A DNA stretch of 64,000 bases from an uncultured Clostridia bacterium (GTDB taxonomy: Bacteria; Bacillota; Clostridia; Christensenellales; Borkfalkiaceae), in contig CANQFA010000003.1 in assembly GCA_947597925.1 (NCBI GenBank), positions 91,689 through 155,688 on the forward strand. Reading direction: 5' to 3'. The notes beneath the pieces are model-generated. The model did not search any database. It saw only the letters and a list, made by a program, of their open reading frames with translations, and was not told where the DNA came from. The position numbers and the translations under genes are program-made. This document shows, one piece after another, positions 30,701 through 40,161 of this stretch (its first letter is position 1; each line of letters starts with the position of its first letter).

Positions 30701-33700
30701 TAGGTCCCGATCGTGGTGAGCGAAGCGGGAAGCTCAAGCGAGGTGAGCGCATCGCAGTACTGGAAGACATAGCCGGTGCCGTCCGTTCCGAGAGTCGTAA
30801 GGCGCGCGCATGCCTCGAGGTTGATGGAGGAGAGCTTATAGCAGTTCTGGAAGGCGTACGACCCGATCGAGGTGAGCACGCTGCCTGCCTTGAAGGTGAC
30901 CGACTCGAGGTTGATGCAGTTCGCAAACGCGTACGAATCGATCTCCTGCACGGACTGTGCAATGGTGATCTTCTCGAGGTCTACCTGGCTGTTGAAGGCG
31001 CCCTGACCGATACGGGTACCGCCGAGGATCTCAAACTCGCCCTTGACGGCCGCATACACGAAGAGGACGGAATTCCCCTCTCCATCGTAGAGCACGGGCA
31101 GCTTTCCCTTGTCGACGGAGAAGAAGCTGCTGCCTTCGGCCACATTGACGGTCTTGAGGCTGCCGCAGCCCGTGAACACGTTGTCGATATTGCGGATGGA
31201 CTTGGAGATGGTCACGGTCGTGAGCTTGGAGCAGAAGTTGAAGAGCTTCTCGCCCAGATCGATGCCGTCTGCCGCCGTGGATTCGGGGAAGCTGAAACTC
31301 GTGAGCGCAGTCTTCTCAAAGACGTTGTTGCCAATGCTCTCGAGCTTGCACTTGCCCGCATTGTCGCCCGTCTTATAGGTCCCGAAGGTGAAGGTGTCGA
31401 GGGCATAGTTCTGCTTGAAGGCAGTATTGCCGATGGAGATGACGTTCGCGGGAAGGGTGACATTGTTGAGGTTGTTGCAGTTGAAGAAGGCGCTGAGACC
31501 GATGGTGAGGTCGGGCGATTCTTCCGTAGCCTCGGCAAATTTCACGGTCTGGAGCTGCTTCAGGCCATAGAATGCGTTGTTGCCTATCTCCGTGAGCCCG
31601 GTCGCCGCCGAGAGGTCTACTTCCTTGAGCTTGAAGTTGTTGTAGTAGTCATAGAACGCGCTGGCTCCGATGGACGTGACACTCGCGGGAATGACGAGCT
31701 TATCCTGCGGCTTGGCGAGTTTCGCATAGTAGAATGCGCTGGGGCCGATCGTCACGAGCGATTCGGGAAGTTTGATCTCGGGAAGGACCGCATAGTAGAA
31801 TGCACTTCCCAGGATCCCTGTCGTGCCCTCGGGGATCTCGAAGTTTTCGAGCTTATCGCAGTAGCCGAAGGCATAGCTGCCGATCTCGAGATCGGAGATC
31901 TCTCCGTCGTCATCGAAGGTGACGGACGTCAGCGGCTGATGGTAGAAGGCATAGTTCCCGATATACTTCGTACGGGCGGGAAGCACGATGGACGTGAAGT
32001 TGAATTCCACGGTCGTGGTAGTGTAGCTGGACACGTAGGTGAATGCACCGGTGTAGTAAGCCCCCATGCTCTCACTATCGATCGTGCCGTCTTCGATGCG
32101 GAGCCCTTCCGTACCGCCCTTTTCGAAGGTGACTGTCTTGATGTTGTAGCTGCCGTAGAAGGTCCCTGCCTCGATGCTCGTCACCGTGTTGGGGATGATG
32201 ATGGAGGTGAGGCCCTTCCAGTCGTAGATGAAGTTCTTCGACATCGTCTTGAGGCCCTTAGGCAAGACGATCGATTTGACACTCTCGTTGTAGGTGCCAT
32301 AGGTGGTGTCCAGGTTGTACCCGTAGAGGGCATAGCTCTGGATCTTGAGTTCCGTCTCATCGAGCTCGCCCGTCTCTGCGTCATAGAGATCCACGAGATC
32401 GGTAAAGGTGATGCCGGTGACATTGTTGATGTCGCGGAAGGCATAAGTACGCACGGTACGGATGGTGCCGGGGATCGTGATATTACCCGTAGCACCGGGC
32501 GAAGTGAAGAGCACTTCGTAGGGCTCGTAGGTCACATCGGCATCGGCAGAAAGTTTGACTGCCTTGACCGCGTAGAGCACGCCGTCGATACCGGTATAGT
32601 ATTGGTTCTCTTCGTCGACCGTGACTTCCTTGAGCTTGTCGCATCCCTGGAAGATATCGAAATAGGTACCGCCGCCCATGTAGGAGGAGTTCTCGGCCTG
32701 ATCGATGACCTTGAGGTTCTTGGGGAACTTAATTCTCTCGAGCGCGTCGCAGTTATAGAAGACATTCTTGCCGAGGTGCTCGAGGCGCTCGGGAAGCTCG
32801 ATGTCGGAGAGCTTCGAGCAGAGGTAGAAGGCACGCTGCTCGATCTCAAGCGCTGCCGCCTCTTCCCCTTCTTCAGGTGCGCGGAAAATGACGGTCTGGA
32901 GTTTGCCGCAGCTGTTGAAGGCATTCTCACCGACGACCGTGACGGACGCGGGGATGGTGACCTTCACGAGTTCTTCTCTGTCTGCGAAAGCGGAAGGCGC
33001 GATCGCCACGACGCCGTCGGGGATATTGAACTCGCCGCCCTTATCTACAGGGAAGAAGAGGATGTTTGCGCCCTCGATATCGTAGATGACGTCGTCATCC
33101 GACTTGACGTAAAGGTTGTCGGGATCGACCTCGATGGTAGCGAGCTTGCTGCCGAAGAAGCCGGAGTAGCTGAATGCGGGCACCTTGGGACCGATGTGCG
33201 CAGTCGTGACATAGGAGATGTGGGTGGTACCATTGTCGGCGCCGAAGGCATAGTCGCCGAAATCTACCGTCTCGCGGTCGGTATCGACCCAGACCTCGGT
33301 GAGCTTGGTGTATTTCCCGAAGGCATAGTCGCCGATCATCGTGACGTTGGCGGGAAGGTGGAGCTCGGTGACCAAGGTGTTGGTGCCCGAATCGCTGCCC
33401 GTCGTGCCCTTATAGCCCGCGTAGAAGGCCCGCTTGGCGATCACGAGGTCTTGGTCGTCCTTGGTGCCGCTGAACGTGATGGTTTCAAGCACCGTGATGT
33501 GGCCGAAGGCTTCCTCGCCGATGTTGCGGACATAGCCCGGGATGGTGATGCCGGTGAGCTTGGGATGCTCATAGAAGGCGCGCTCGCCGATGGAGACGAT
33601 GTTCGCGGGGATGGAGTAGTTGCCGAGATCCTTGCCCTTCGGGGCGAAGATGACCTCGTATTCCGTCGCAGCGCCGCCATCGACGTTGGTGCAGAGCAGG

Positions 33701-36700
33701 CCGTCGATCGCGACATACTTGCCGCCGACATCTGCCGTGACGGCCTCGAGATTGGTGAGCTTGGAGAAGGTCTCTGCCGTGATGTTGTCAAGTCTCGTGG
33801 GGATGTGGATCCTCGTGATGGAATCGCAGCCCGTAAATGCGCCGTCGCGGATGTCGAGCGGGGTAGGATTCTCACCGCCGGGCGTGGGAAGGAAGTCGAG
33901 TTCCTGAAGGGACGTGCAGCCCTTGAATGCATCCTGCTGGATCTGTGCCACGGTATAGCTGATGGAAAGCTTGATGAGGCCGGTGACATTGGCAAAGGCA
34001 CCCGTCGGGATGGTGGTCACGCCTTTGGGAATGGTGTAGTCGCCGCTCTTGGCCGCGGGATAGTAGCGGAGCATCACCTGGCCGTTGTTGGTGTCGATGA
34101 GGACACCGTTGTCGGAGGAGTAGCGCACCTCTTCGGTGTTGTCCTCCACCTTATAGACATTGACCGCACGAAGCGCCGTGCAACCCGAGAAGGTATTATC
34201 GTTGTTCAAGTCGATGAGGGTGACCGTGTCGGGGATATTGAGGACTTCGAGCGAGGTGCTGCTCTTGAAGTCGATGACACGCGTGACGGGCTTGCCTTCG
34301 ACACATGCGGGAATGGTAGCTTCGGTCACGATGCCCTGCGTGATGCCGGGGCCCTTCGAGACGAACTTGCCCTTCGACGGGGCGTCGTCGCCAAACACGA
34401 AGATCTCGACATAGGAGGCGTAGAGCGTGACATCGGCATCCTGAAGGAATCCGCCGCCGACGATCTGCCCTTTGAAGTCGGAAAGACGAGAGGCGAGGTT
34501 GGCATCGAGATACCAGCCTGCGAAGGCGCGGGTCTGATCGTTGGATGCGGGAACGGGAAGGTTCTTGCCGTCGACCGTCGCCTTTTCGCCGAAGCGGACC
34601 TGCACGGACTCGACATCGAGGTCTTCGCCGTACTGGCCGACGTTGAACTTGACAGTGTGCTCATTGGCCGTCCAACCGGCATAGAGCGTGCGCTCCTGCC
34701 TGTCGCGGAAGGTCTTATCGTCGTAGACCGTGCCCTCGCCCTTGATGCCGTCGGGTGCGGTATACCACTTGTCGAAGGTATAGCCGTAGAAGGTGGGATC
34801 GTCGGGATAGGGAATGGTGTCGTTATCTGCTACATAGACGGAAGGAATGGGATCTGCGCCCTCTCTGTCCATCTCGAAGTTGATCTTGTAGACCTCGACG
34901 GTGAGTTCCTTGGGCACGGAGAGATTGCCGCCCTCGAGCCTGGAGCTGACGGTGAAGGTGTAGTTGCCCTCGTGGGTAAAGGTGATGTCGTAGCTCGTCC
35001 CCTCCACTTCGATGGGATCGCCGCCGTCGATGGTGATGACGTATTCGGTGACGCCGGTCACGGCATCCCAGCTGAGCTTGCCGTCGGCATAGCGGATGTT
35101 GCCGAGCGTGGCGCGGAGGAGAACTTCATCGGAATCGATGGAGTTGACGCTGCCCTTGACGGCACGGACGGTGACCGCGATGGCCTCCTTGGCGCCGTTG
35201 AACTCGATGCCCTCGAGAGAGAGGGACGCCGTAGTGCTCTCGTAGGTCTGCCCGTCGATGGTGACGATGTACTTGTCTGCACCGTCGACTGCATCCCACG
35301 TGAAGCTGTTGCCCGTATAGGTGAGGCCTGACGGCGTAGCGATACGGGTCTTCTCATAGGTGCACTGCACGTCTGCAGGCGAGCTCCAGCCGCGGGCGAC
35401 GGGGCGGACCTTTACGGTGTAGCTGCCCTCGGCATAATACTTGAGGTCAAAGGAAGTCGCTTCGCCGATGTTGTCAGCGAAGATCTCTTCCGTCCCCTTG
35501 AGAACGGTGACAAAATAGGAAGTAGCCCCGGAAACCGCATCCCATGTCGCCTTTTCGGTCTCGCTGCTCACGGTGACCTTGGTCACAGCGGGAAGAGAAC
35601 GAGTGTAGACGTAGGGCTCGGAAACGGAGGTAACATAGCCATCGGCCATGGCCTTGACGACGAACTTGAGGCCGCCCGCGGGCATGTCGCAGTTCGCAAA
35701 GGACCAGCTGCGGTCGCTCGTGATCTCGATGTCCTCGTGGGTATGGCCTTCCGTACCGCAGGTCACGGTAAGGAGGTAATTGGTAGCGTCGGGCACCCCG
35801 TTGAAGAGGATCGTGGATTCCTCGACCTCGAAGACGGAGACGCGGGCAAGCGCCTTATTATTATAGTAGCGGGTGGTGGTCTTGCCGCCGAGCGTCACTT
35901 CCACCTTATACTCGCCCTCTTTCTGGTTGGCGAAGTTATAGTCGTAGTGTGCGGCAGAGCTCGAAACGCCGTTTACGACTGCGGTATTGTCGGGCGCGGT
36001 GATGGTGATCGTGTAGCGTTCACCGATGGCAACTTCGACATCGACGCCGTCCTCCTCTACGGACACGACGGGGTTGCCGTCATTCCAGAGGGCATAGAGC
36101 GTGATATTCTCCGCGATGGGCTGCTCATTGTAGCGATAGGAGAGCTTGTCGGCGGTATAGGACCCGGAGACATACCAACCCATGAACTCCGCGCCGTCCT
36201 TGGAGGGCACGGGGAGATCGGGATTGTAGAGCTTGCCGCCCGTCGTCGTCATGGGGTCGACATTCGAGGCGCCTGCGCCCGCGTCGAACTTGACGGTGAA
36301 CTCGGGGTCGATGGGTGCCACAAAGCGGGCATACAGCTTGAGATCGCCCGTCACGGGACGGCTGAACTCATAGAGATTGCGGAAGGCCTCGTCGGTATAC
36401 CAACCGATGAACACTTCGCCGTCCTTGGTGGGTTCTGTGGGTTCGGCGACCGTCTTGCCGTTGCGGACCTTGGCCTCGGAGACGGAGGTGCCGCCCTTGG
36501 AATCGAACTGAACGGTGTAGTCGACCTTCAGACGGAAATTATACGCAACTTCATTATATGTGAGATTGAGGACATTGCCGGAGAGCGTGGCAATGATCTC
36601 CCCGCCCTTATTGTCGAGCGTGAGGGTCATCGCATTGTCTTCCAGGACATATTTGCCCTGCACTTCTTCACCTGCAATGGAGAGCGTAAAGAAGTCTTCG

Positions 36701-36870
36701 GAGTACAGCGTAAACAGATACTCGGATCCATTGGCGTCATAATAGTATTCCTCGACCACTTCGTGATCCTCAGGCTTGAAATCTTCCTTCGGAGTGCACG
36801 CAATGCCGATCAACAATATGCCGATCAATGAAAGCAAGAGGCTGAATACCGTCAAGAGCTTGCGTTTCAT
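27754..36870 (-). CDS. 3038-aa lipoprotein: InlB-type repeats, Fn3-like modules, very long BspA-like LRR_5 array
   Basis: LIGIACTPKED lipobox; VDYTVQFDSKGG...FIGWYTDEAFRN; TWDAVSGATSYFVTV; dozens of AFxxCxxLxxVxLP repeats; RBS AAGGAG. Confidence 0.92.
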   Translation of the reverse strand: MKRKLLTVFSLLLSLIGILLIGIACTPKEDFKPEDHEVVEEYYYDANGSEYLFTLYSEDFFTLSIAGEEVQGKYVLEDNAMTLTLDNKGGEIIATLSGNVLNLTYNEVAYNFRLKVDYTVQFDSKGGTSVSEAKVRNGKTVAEPTEPTKDGEVFIGWYTDEAFRNLYEFSRPVTGDLKLYARFVAPIDPEFTVKFDAGAGASNVDPMTTTGGKLYNPDLPVPSKDGAEFMGWYVSGSYTADKLSYRYNEQPIAENITLYALWNDGNPVVSVEEDGVDVEVAIGERYTITITAPDNTAVVNGVSSSAAHYDYNFANQKEGEYKVEVTLGGKTTTRYYNNKALARVSVFEVEESTILFNGVPDATNYLLTVTCGTEGHTHEDIEITSDRSWSFANCDMPAGGLKFVVKAMADGYVTSVSEPYVYTRSLPAVTKVTVSSETEKATWDAVSGATSYFVTVLKGTEEIFADNIGEATSFDLKYYAEGSYTVKVRPVARGWSSPADVQCTYEKTRIATPSGLTYTGNSFTWDAVDGADKYIVTIDGQTYESTTASLSLEGIEFNGAKEAIAVTVRAVKGSVNSIDSDEVLLRATLGNIRYADGKLSWDAVTGVTEYVITIDGGDPIEVEGTSYDITFTHEGNYTFTVSSRLEGGNLSVPKELTVEVYKINFEMDREGADPIPSVYVADNDTIPYPDDPTFYGYTFDKWYTAPDGIKGEGTVYDDKTFRDRQERTLYAGWTANEHTVKFNVGQYGEDLDVESVQVRFGEKATVDGKNLPVPASNDQTRAFAGWYLDANLASRLSDFKGQIVGGGFLQDADVTLYASYVEIFVFGDDAPSKGKFVSKGPGITQGIVTEATIPACVEGKPVTRVIDFKSSTSLEVLNIPDTVTLIDLNNDNTFSGCTALRAVNVYKVEDNTEEVRYSSDNGVLIDTNNGQVMLRYYPAAKSGDYTIPKGVTTIPTGAFANVTGLIKLSISYTVAQIQQDAFKGCTSLQELDFLPTPGGENPTPLDIRDGAFTGCDSITRIHIPTRLDNITAETFSKLTNLEAVTADVGGKYVAIDGLLCTNVDGGAATEYEVIFAPKGKDLGNYSIPANIVSIGERAFYEHPKLTGITIPGYVRNIGEEAFGHITVLETITFSGTKDDQDLVIAKRAFYAGYKGTTGSDSGTNTLVTELHLPANVTMIGDYAFGKYTKLTEVWVDTDRETVDFGDYAFGADNGTTHISYVTTAHIGPKVPAFSYSGFFGSKLATIEVDPDNLYVKSDDDVIYDIEGANILFFPVDKGGEFNIPDGVVAIAPSAFADREELVKVTIPASVTVVGENAFNSCGKLQTVIFRAPEEGEEAAALEIEQRAFYLCSKLSDIELPERLEHLGKNVFYNCDALERIKFPKNLKVIDQAENSSYMGGGTYFDIFQGCDKLKEVTVDEENQYYTGIDGVLYAVKAVKLSADADVTYEPYEVLFTSPGATGNITIPGTIRTVRTYAFRDINNVTGITFTDLVDLYDAETGELDETELKIQSYALYGYNLDTTYGTYNESVKSIVLPKGLKTMSKNFIYDWKGLTSIIIPNTVTSIEAGTFYGSYNIKTVTFEKGGTEGLRIEDGTIDSESMGAYYTGAFTYVSSYTTTTVEFNFTSIVLPARTKYIGNYAFYHQPLTSVTFDDDGEISDLEIGSYAFGYCDKLENFEIPEGTTGILGSAFYYAVLPEIKLPESLVTIGPSAFYYAKLAKPQDKLVIPASVTSIGASAFYDYYNNFKLKEVDLSAATGLTEIGNNAFYGLKQLQTVKFAEATEESPDLTIGLSAFFNCNNLNNVTLPANVISIGNTAFKQNYALDTFTFGTYKTGDNAGKCKLESIGNNVFEKTALTSFSFPESTAADGIDLGEKLFNFCSKLTTVTISKSIRNIDNVFTGCGSLKTVNVAEGSSFFSVDKGKLPVLYDGEGNSVLFVYAAVKGEFEILGGTRIGQGAFNSQVDLEKITIAQSVQEIDSYAFANCINLESVTFKAGSVLTSIGSYAFQNCYKLSSINLEACARLTTLGTDGTGYVFQYCDALTSLELPASLTTIGTYTFAYTGLQSLDLSGCTSLTDLANYALAYDTSLTSVTFPTSLVFLGTNTFRGSDNISEIDLSQTKVYHLSATRDQAQTGNTGLFIFDCEYLETVKLPAGFKSIGLNAFNGATNLNEIIIGDNEPNDLSSLSSFQCGALQHSGIPNVKLPGTITYNTKSPSSSTTYYGIVEGCERLTTVEFVGGANLTEIPRSMFKGCTNLTTVNFDQLKNLATIGQDAFRGCGFTEVDLSKCKGSATFMSATYTFAECANLTKITLPEGVTKVGNYAFMGTGFTSVDLGDFAQFTSWGNYMFQKCLNLTEVTIPSTVNLTASAGTYMFDGCESLRTVNIEEDYKGALPNYMFRGCSQLETVNFNDAKVSALGTNLFQNCVALQSIDLSSSTATALGNYMFAGCENLKDITVPATIKTAGTYTFQNCTSLQTLDLSGTGIGRFASTATGNVTYSLAVHTFEGCTDLKKLSLPAAGITQVGGQVFLNCTSLTEIENLNIAQLTHIGKEAFRNCAYVTGSVALNSQLQVLGENAFFECPGITGFRLADGSTTIEKVTVASTSTSKPDQGYARFDVSTGMLVATKLDTQEVIIYGVPYGSGITDNTLKITGNATIAAYSFQNLKLEGVTKLDLSEMTVESFPNYAFAGAPFTEIVLPDTVKTLGTYTFSDCPNLTTVHLPKELTKMGNYTFQNCESLQEVDYPETLTSIPAYTFKGAGITEFDVPEQVTVIGAYAFQLSKLSKFTVPAWVTQLGQYAFAESEVTSVAFESDPQIIDNKGDVPSIVNSYLFNKCVKLTSVDFGPRTTIYANEFRGCGLKTLTIPETITKMDGGYVFSESALEEIDFEGNPFDSASSMPNYVFQNATSLRTVHLPEDLVGMGNHWFKGCTSLQEVNLPDTLTRIGSATFQDCTSLKKSIVLSESIVEVGANAFNGCVNIPSIELSAGVGTIANTVFAGWTATQRILVRNSRFETCASCGVAWLRDIAAEVVFDYGTQA

Positions 36871-36899
36871 GGATACTTCTCCTTGTTACATTTTTATAT

Positions 36900-36929
36900 A
36901 TTATACCATCTGCATATTTTATGTGTCAA
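36900..36929 (-). promoter_or_regulatory. sigma70 promoter of the 3038-aa gene
   Basis: On minus strand TTGACA (36929-36924), N18, TATAAT (36905-36900), with TGG before the -10. Confidence 0.85.
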
Positions 36930-36960
36930 GCAAATTTTCTCTGCTGTAATATAATATTTT

Positions 36961-36988
36961 CTTATAGCAGCTATAAGCTCAGCTTATA
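36961..36988. promoter_or_regulatory. Operator-like overlapping palindromes
   Basis: CTTATAG-CAG-CTATAAG overlaps TATAAGCT-C-AGCTTATA, so three alternating half-sites. Confidence 0.45.
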
Positions 36989-37283
36989 CCTTACGGCAAA
37001 ATTAGGCAAATTTTGAGCGTTTTTTGAGAAAATTTTTCGGTCGCGGCGGCATGGAACTATTTTCCTGACTTATACCATATTTTGCCGCAAAAAGTCAAGG
37101 ACGCTCAGCAAGTTATGAAATTTTTGAAAAAACGGTGAATATTTTCCAAGAATATACAGAATTTATTCAAAATCCGCGCAAATCAAGTTCGTTACGATCA
37201 CGATTTGTGCGAAAGCGTCAATTATATATGTACACGCGTGAAGGGCGGGAATGAAATTTTCGGAGAAATTTTTCCGAAACCTC

Positions 37284-37312
37284 TTGACAAGAGCGCGGAG
37301 ATGCGTTACAAT
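37284..37312 (+). promoter_or_regulatory. sigma70 promoter for GntR/ABC operon
   Basis: TTGACA 37284-37289, N17, TACAAT 37307-37312. Confidence 0.8.
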
Positions 37313-37339
37313 TGATACAGATAATACATCAGGTGGACT

Positions 37340-37690
37340 ATGCGGTTCGGTTTTGGAAAGAAAAACGTCTATGAGGGCATCATGGAAAAGATCAGGCACG
37401 AGATCGCGCTCGGGATCCTCGCGGCGGGAGAGAAGCTCCCCTCTTGCCGCGAACTCGCCATGGAGCTCGGCATCAATCCCAACACCGTGCAGCGCGCCTA
37501 TACCGCGCTCGAGGAAGAGGGACTGCTCGCCGCCATTCCGAAGAAGGGCGTCTATGTGACGGGCAGCGCGGAGCAGGATACCATGTCCGAGGCCAAGGCG
37601 CAGATATCCCTTCTCAAGAGGGCGGGCATGACGCAGGAACAGCTCAAAAAACTCATCGAGATCATCTACACGGAGGACGGAAATGATTGA
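37340..37690 (+). CDS. GntR-family (YtrA-like) transcriptional regulator
   Basis: GEKLPSCRELAMELGINPNTVQRAYTALEEEGLLAAIPKKGVYV; short C-terminus; precedes ABC genes. Confidence 0.93.
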   Translation: MRFGFGKKNVYEGIMEKIRHEIALGILAAGEKLPSCRELAMELGINPNTVQRAYTALEEEGLLAAIPKKGVYVTGSAEQDTMSEAKAQISLLKRAGMTQEQLKKLIEIIYTEDGND

Positions 37691-38558
37691 AGTCTCAGAC
37701 CTGTATAAAAAGTTCGGCGCGACCGAAGTACTCACGGGGGCGGAGCTCACCGTGAGAGACGGAGAGATCTTCGGGCTCGTGGGCATCAACGGAGCGGGCA
37801 AGTCCACCCTCCTGCGCCTTCTCGCCGGTGTGCTGCGGCCCGACCGCGGGCGCATCCTCATCGACGGCGAGGAGGTCTATGAAAACGAGAAGATCAAGAA
37901 AAAGCTCTTCTTCCTGCCCGACGACCCCTACTATACCGTCAACCTGACGGGAAAGCAGCTCGCGGCGTTTTACTCCGCCTTCTATTCCTTCGACGGGGAG
38001 ACTTTCCGTACCTACACGGAAAAATTTTCCCTCGACCTCACCAAGCCCATCCGCAACTTTTCGAAGGGCATGAAGCGGCAGCTCTTCATCTCCGCCGCCC
38101 TCGCCGCCTCTCCCCGCTATCTCCTCCTCGACGAGGCGTTTGACGGGCTCGACCCTCTCGCGCGGCTGGAATTTAAGCGGGGGCTCATAGAACTCGTGGA
38201 GGGCGGGACCTCGGTAGTCATCGCCTCCCACTCCCTGCGCGAACTCGAGGACATCTGCGACAGCTTCGCCCTCCTCGACGGACACACGGTAAGGGCCTCG
38301 GGCAAGCTCGAGACGGAGCTTCGCCGCATCAAAAAATATCAGCTCGTCTTCGAGAAGGACACCGATCGGGAGGACTTCCCCTTCGAATGTCTTCAGTTCG
38401 AAAAGACGGGACGGGTCCTCAGGATCGTCGTGCGCGGCGAGGAAGAGGATATCCGCGCCGCCATCGACAGCATGCACCCGCTGATCGTGGATGAGATCCC
38501 CATGGACTTCGAGGACCTCTTCCTCAGCGAGGCGGGCGAAAGGGGGTATCTGAAATGA
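37683..38558 (+). CDS. ABC transporter ATP-binding protein
   Basis: GINGAGKST, FSKGMKRQLFISAAL, YLLLDEAFDGLDP. Confidence 0.94.
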   Translation: MIEVSDLYKKFGATEVLTGAELTVRDGEIFGLVGINGAGKSTLLRLLAGVLRPDRGRILIDGEEVYENEKIKKKLFFLPDDPYYTVNLTGKQLAAFYSAFYSFDGETFRTYTEKFSLDLTKPIRNFSKGMKRQLFISAALAASPRYLLLDEAFDGLDPLARLEFKRGLIELVEGGTSVVIASHSLRELEDICDSFALLDGHTVRASGKLETELRRIKKYQLVFEKDTDREDFPFECLQFEKTGRVLRIVVRGEEEDIRAAIDSMHPLIVDEIPMDFEDLFLSEAGERGYLK

Positions 38559-39652
38559 AAAACTACTTTCTCCATCTTCTGAAGAAGAACGCCCTGCCCT
38601 TCGTCATCTTCACCCTGCTCTGCGCACTGGCCTATGTCGTGCCCCTCGCGGTGGAAAACTACAACTACTGGAACTCTCAGGCGGCGGGAGATATCTCCTA
38701 TGGCATGCCCTATCTCTACCTCGGCGAGCTCTCGACGGTGCTCGGCATCCTCGCCGTCTTCATCCCCATCTTCCTCTTCTCGTATAAGATGAACAGGCTG
38801 AGCGTGGATATGCACTTCTCCCTGCCCATCAGCAGGACGAAGCTCGTCGTCGCGAACTTCCTCGTGGGGCTCATCCTCCTCTACGGGTCCTATACCATCG
38901 CCTATTGGCTGGGATTTATCGTCGCCGCGATGAAGATCAGGCGCCTCTACCTCATCTACTATCTCTACCAATATCTCGCCTCCCTCCTCCCCGCCTTTAT
39001 CCTCTATGCGGTCACCGCATTCCTCTATACGCGGGCAAATACGGAGGCAGACGGCGTCCTCGCCGTCCTCGGCGGGCTCTTCATTGCCATGACGGCAGCC
39101 GCCGCCCTCAGTCTCGTGTCCGGCGCCGTCGTCACGCTCGACTTCCTCCCCTTCTGGAGCCTCAATGAGGCGACGATCAGCTTCCGTCAGGCGATCGTAC
39201 TGGGCCGCGCAGATCTCTGGTTCTCGGCAAATTCATATGGCAGCCCCTTCTATAACCGCGCCTTCTGGGATGACGTGTGTCTGCTGGTCGGCGGAATCCT
39301 GTGGACACTGGCGGCGATCGCGGCGACGATCGGGCTCATCCGAAGCGAGAAGAACTGCAAGGCGGAAAACTGCGGGCAGATCTCCGAGAGCATCTTCTGC
39401 TACAGGGGCCAGCTCCCCGTCTATGCCTTCCTCCTGTCCACGCTCTGCATCTCGATGGACTTCAACATCGCGGATCTCGCCCTCCTCCTGGGGCTTGCCT
39501 TCCTCGTGTATGTCATGGCCATCGTCTACAAGCGCAGCCTGAAGATAGGCTGGAAATTTGCCGTCGTCCTTGGCCTCTGTCTCTTCCTGCCCATGCCCCT
39601 CTACTACCTCTACTGCATTTTGCACTTTATGAGCATAGGGGTCTGGTTCTGA
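38555..39652 (+). CDS. ABC transporter permease
   Basis: Multi-TM protein with ATGA overlap to the ATPase gene. Confidence 0.75.
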   Translation: MKNYFLHLLKKNALPFVIFTLLCALAYVVPLAVENYNYWNSQAAGDISYGMPYLYLGELSTVLGILAVFIPIFLFSYKMNRLSVDMHFSLPISRTKLVVANFLVGLILLYGSYTIAYWLGFIVAAMKIRRLYLIYYLYQYLASLLPAFILYAVTAFLYTRANTEADGVLAVLGGLFIAMTAAAALSLVSGAVVTLDFLPFWSLNEATISFRQAIVLGRADLWFSANSYGSPFYNRAFWDDVCLLVGGILWTLAAIAATIGLIRSEKNCKAENCGQISESIFCYRGQLPVYAFLLSTLCISMDFNIADLALLLGLAFLVYVMAIVYKRSLKIGWKFAVVLGLCLFLPMPLYYLYCILHFMSIGVWF

Positions 39653-39695
39653 CCTGTCACAGAAAAAATTTCCGAAAATCAACGGAGGTATCATC

Positions 39696-40154
39696 ATGAA
39701 ACGGAATCCGATATTTCTGATCTTTGCGATCGTCTTCCTCGCGGGCGCCCTGCTTCTCGGCTTGAGTGTCGCAAGGATGCAGGAAGCCCTGCCCTTTGCG
39801 GTCGGCTGTCTCCTCATAGGAGTTCCTCTCCTCATCTCCTATTTCCTGCAGCCGTCCCGTCCCGCGCTCATCCTGCCCCTCTGCGGCCTCTGCCTGTCCC
39901 TCGCCGCACCCGTGTGCCTCGTCTACGCCCTGGCTTCGAAGCTCGCGGGCGTCGGCGCGGCGTCCCTCTTCTTCATCCTCATGTCCGTGGTGGGGCTGAT
40001 CCTCGGCGCGGCCTCGCTCTCCCGCCGCAAGGAGAACGGAAAAGTGGGAATGGGGCTCGCAATTACGGCCATTGTCCTTCCCCTCCTCGTCGCCATAAGC
40101 GTGCTCGTCATGATCCTGCTCCTCTTCACGGGCGCCATCGCCATCTACATGTGA
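39696..40154 (+). CDS. Hypothetical four-helix membrane protein
   Basis: Hydrophobic segments throughout; in operon; RBS AACGGAGG. Confidence 0.6.
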   Translation: MKRNPIFLIFAIVFLAGALLLGLSVARMQEALPFAVGCLLIGVPLLISYFLQPSRPALILPLCGLCLSLAAPVCLVYALASKLAGVGAASLFFILMSVVGLILGAASLSRRKENGKVGMGLAITAIVLPLLVAISVLVMILLLFTGAIAIYM

Positions 40155-40161
40155 GGTGATT

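Noticed and set aside
30499-35331. 1610-aa plus-strand ORF
   Set aside because: Shadow of the 3038-aa LRR gene.
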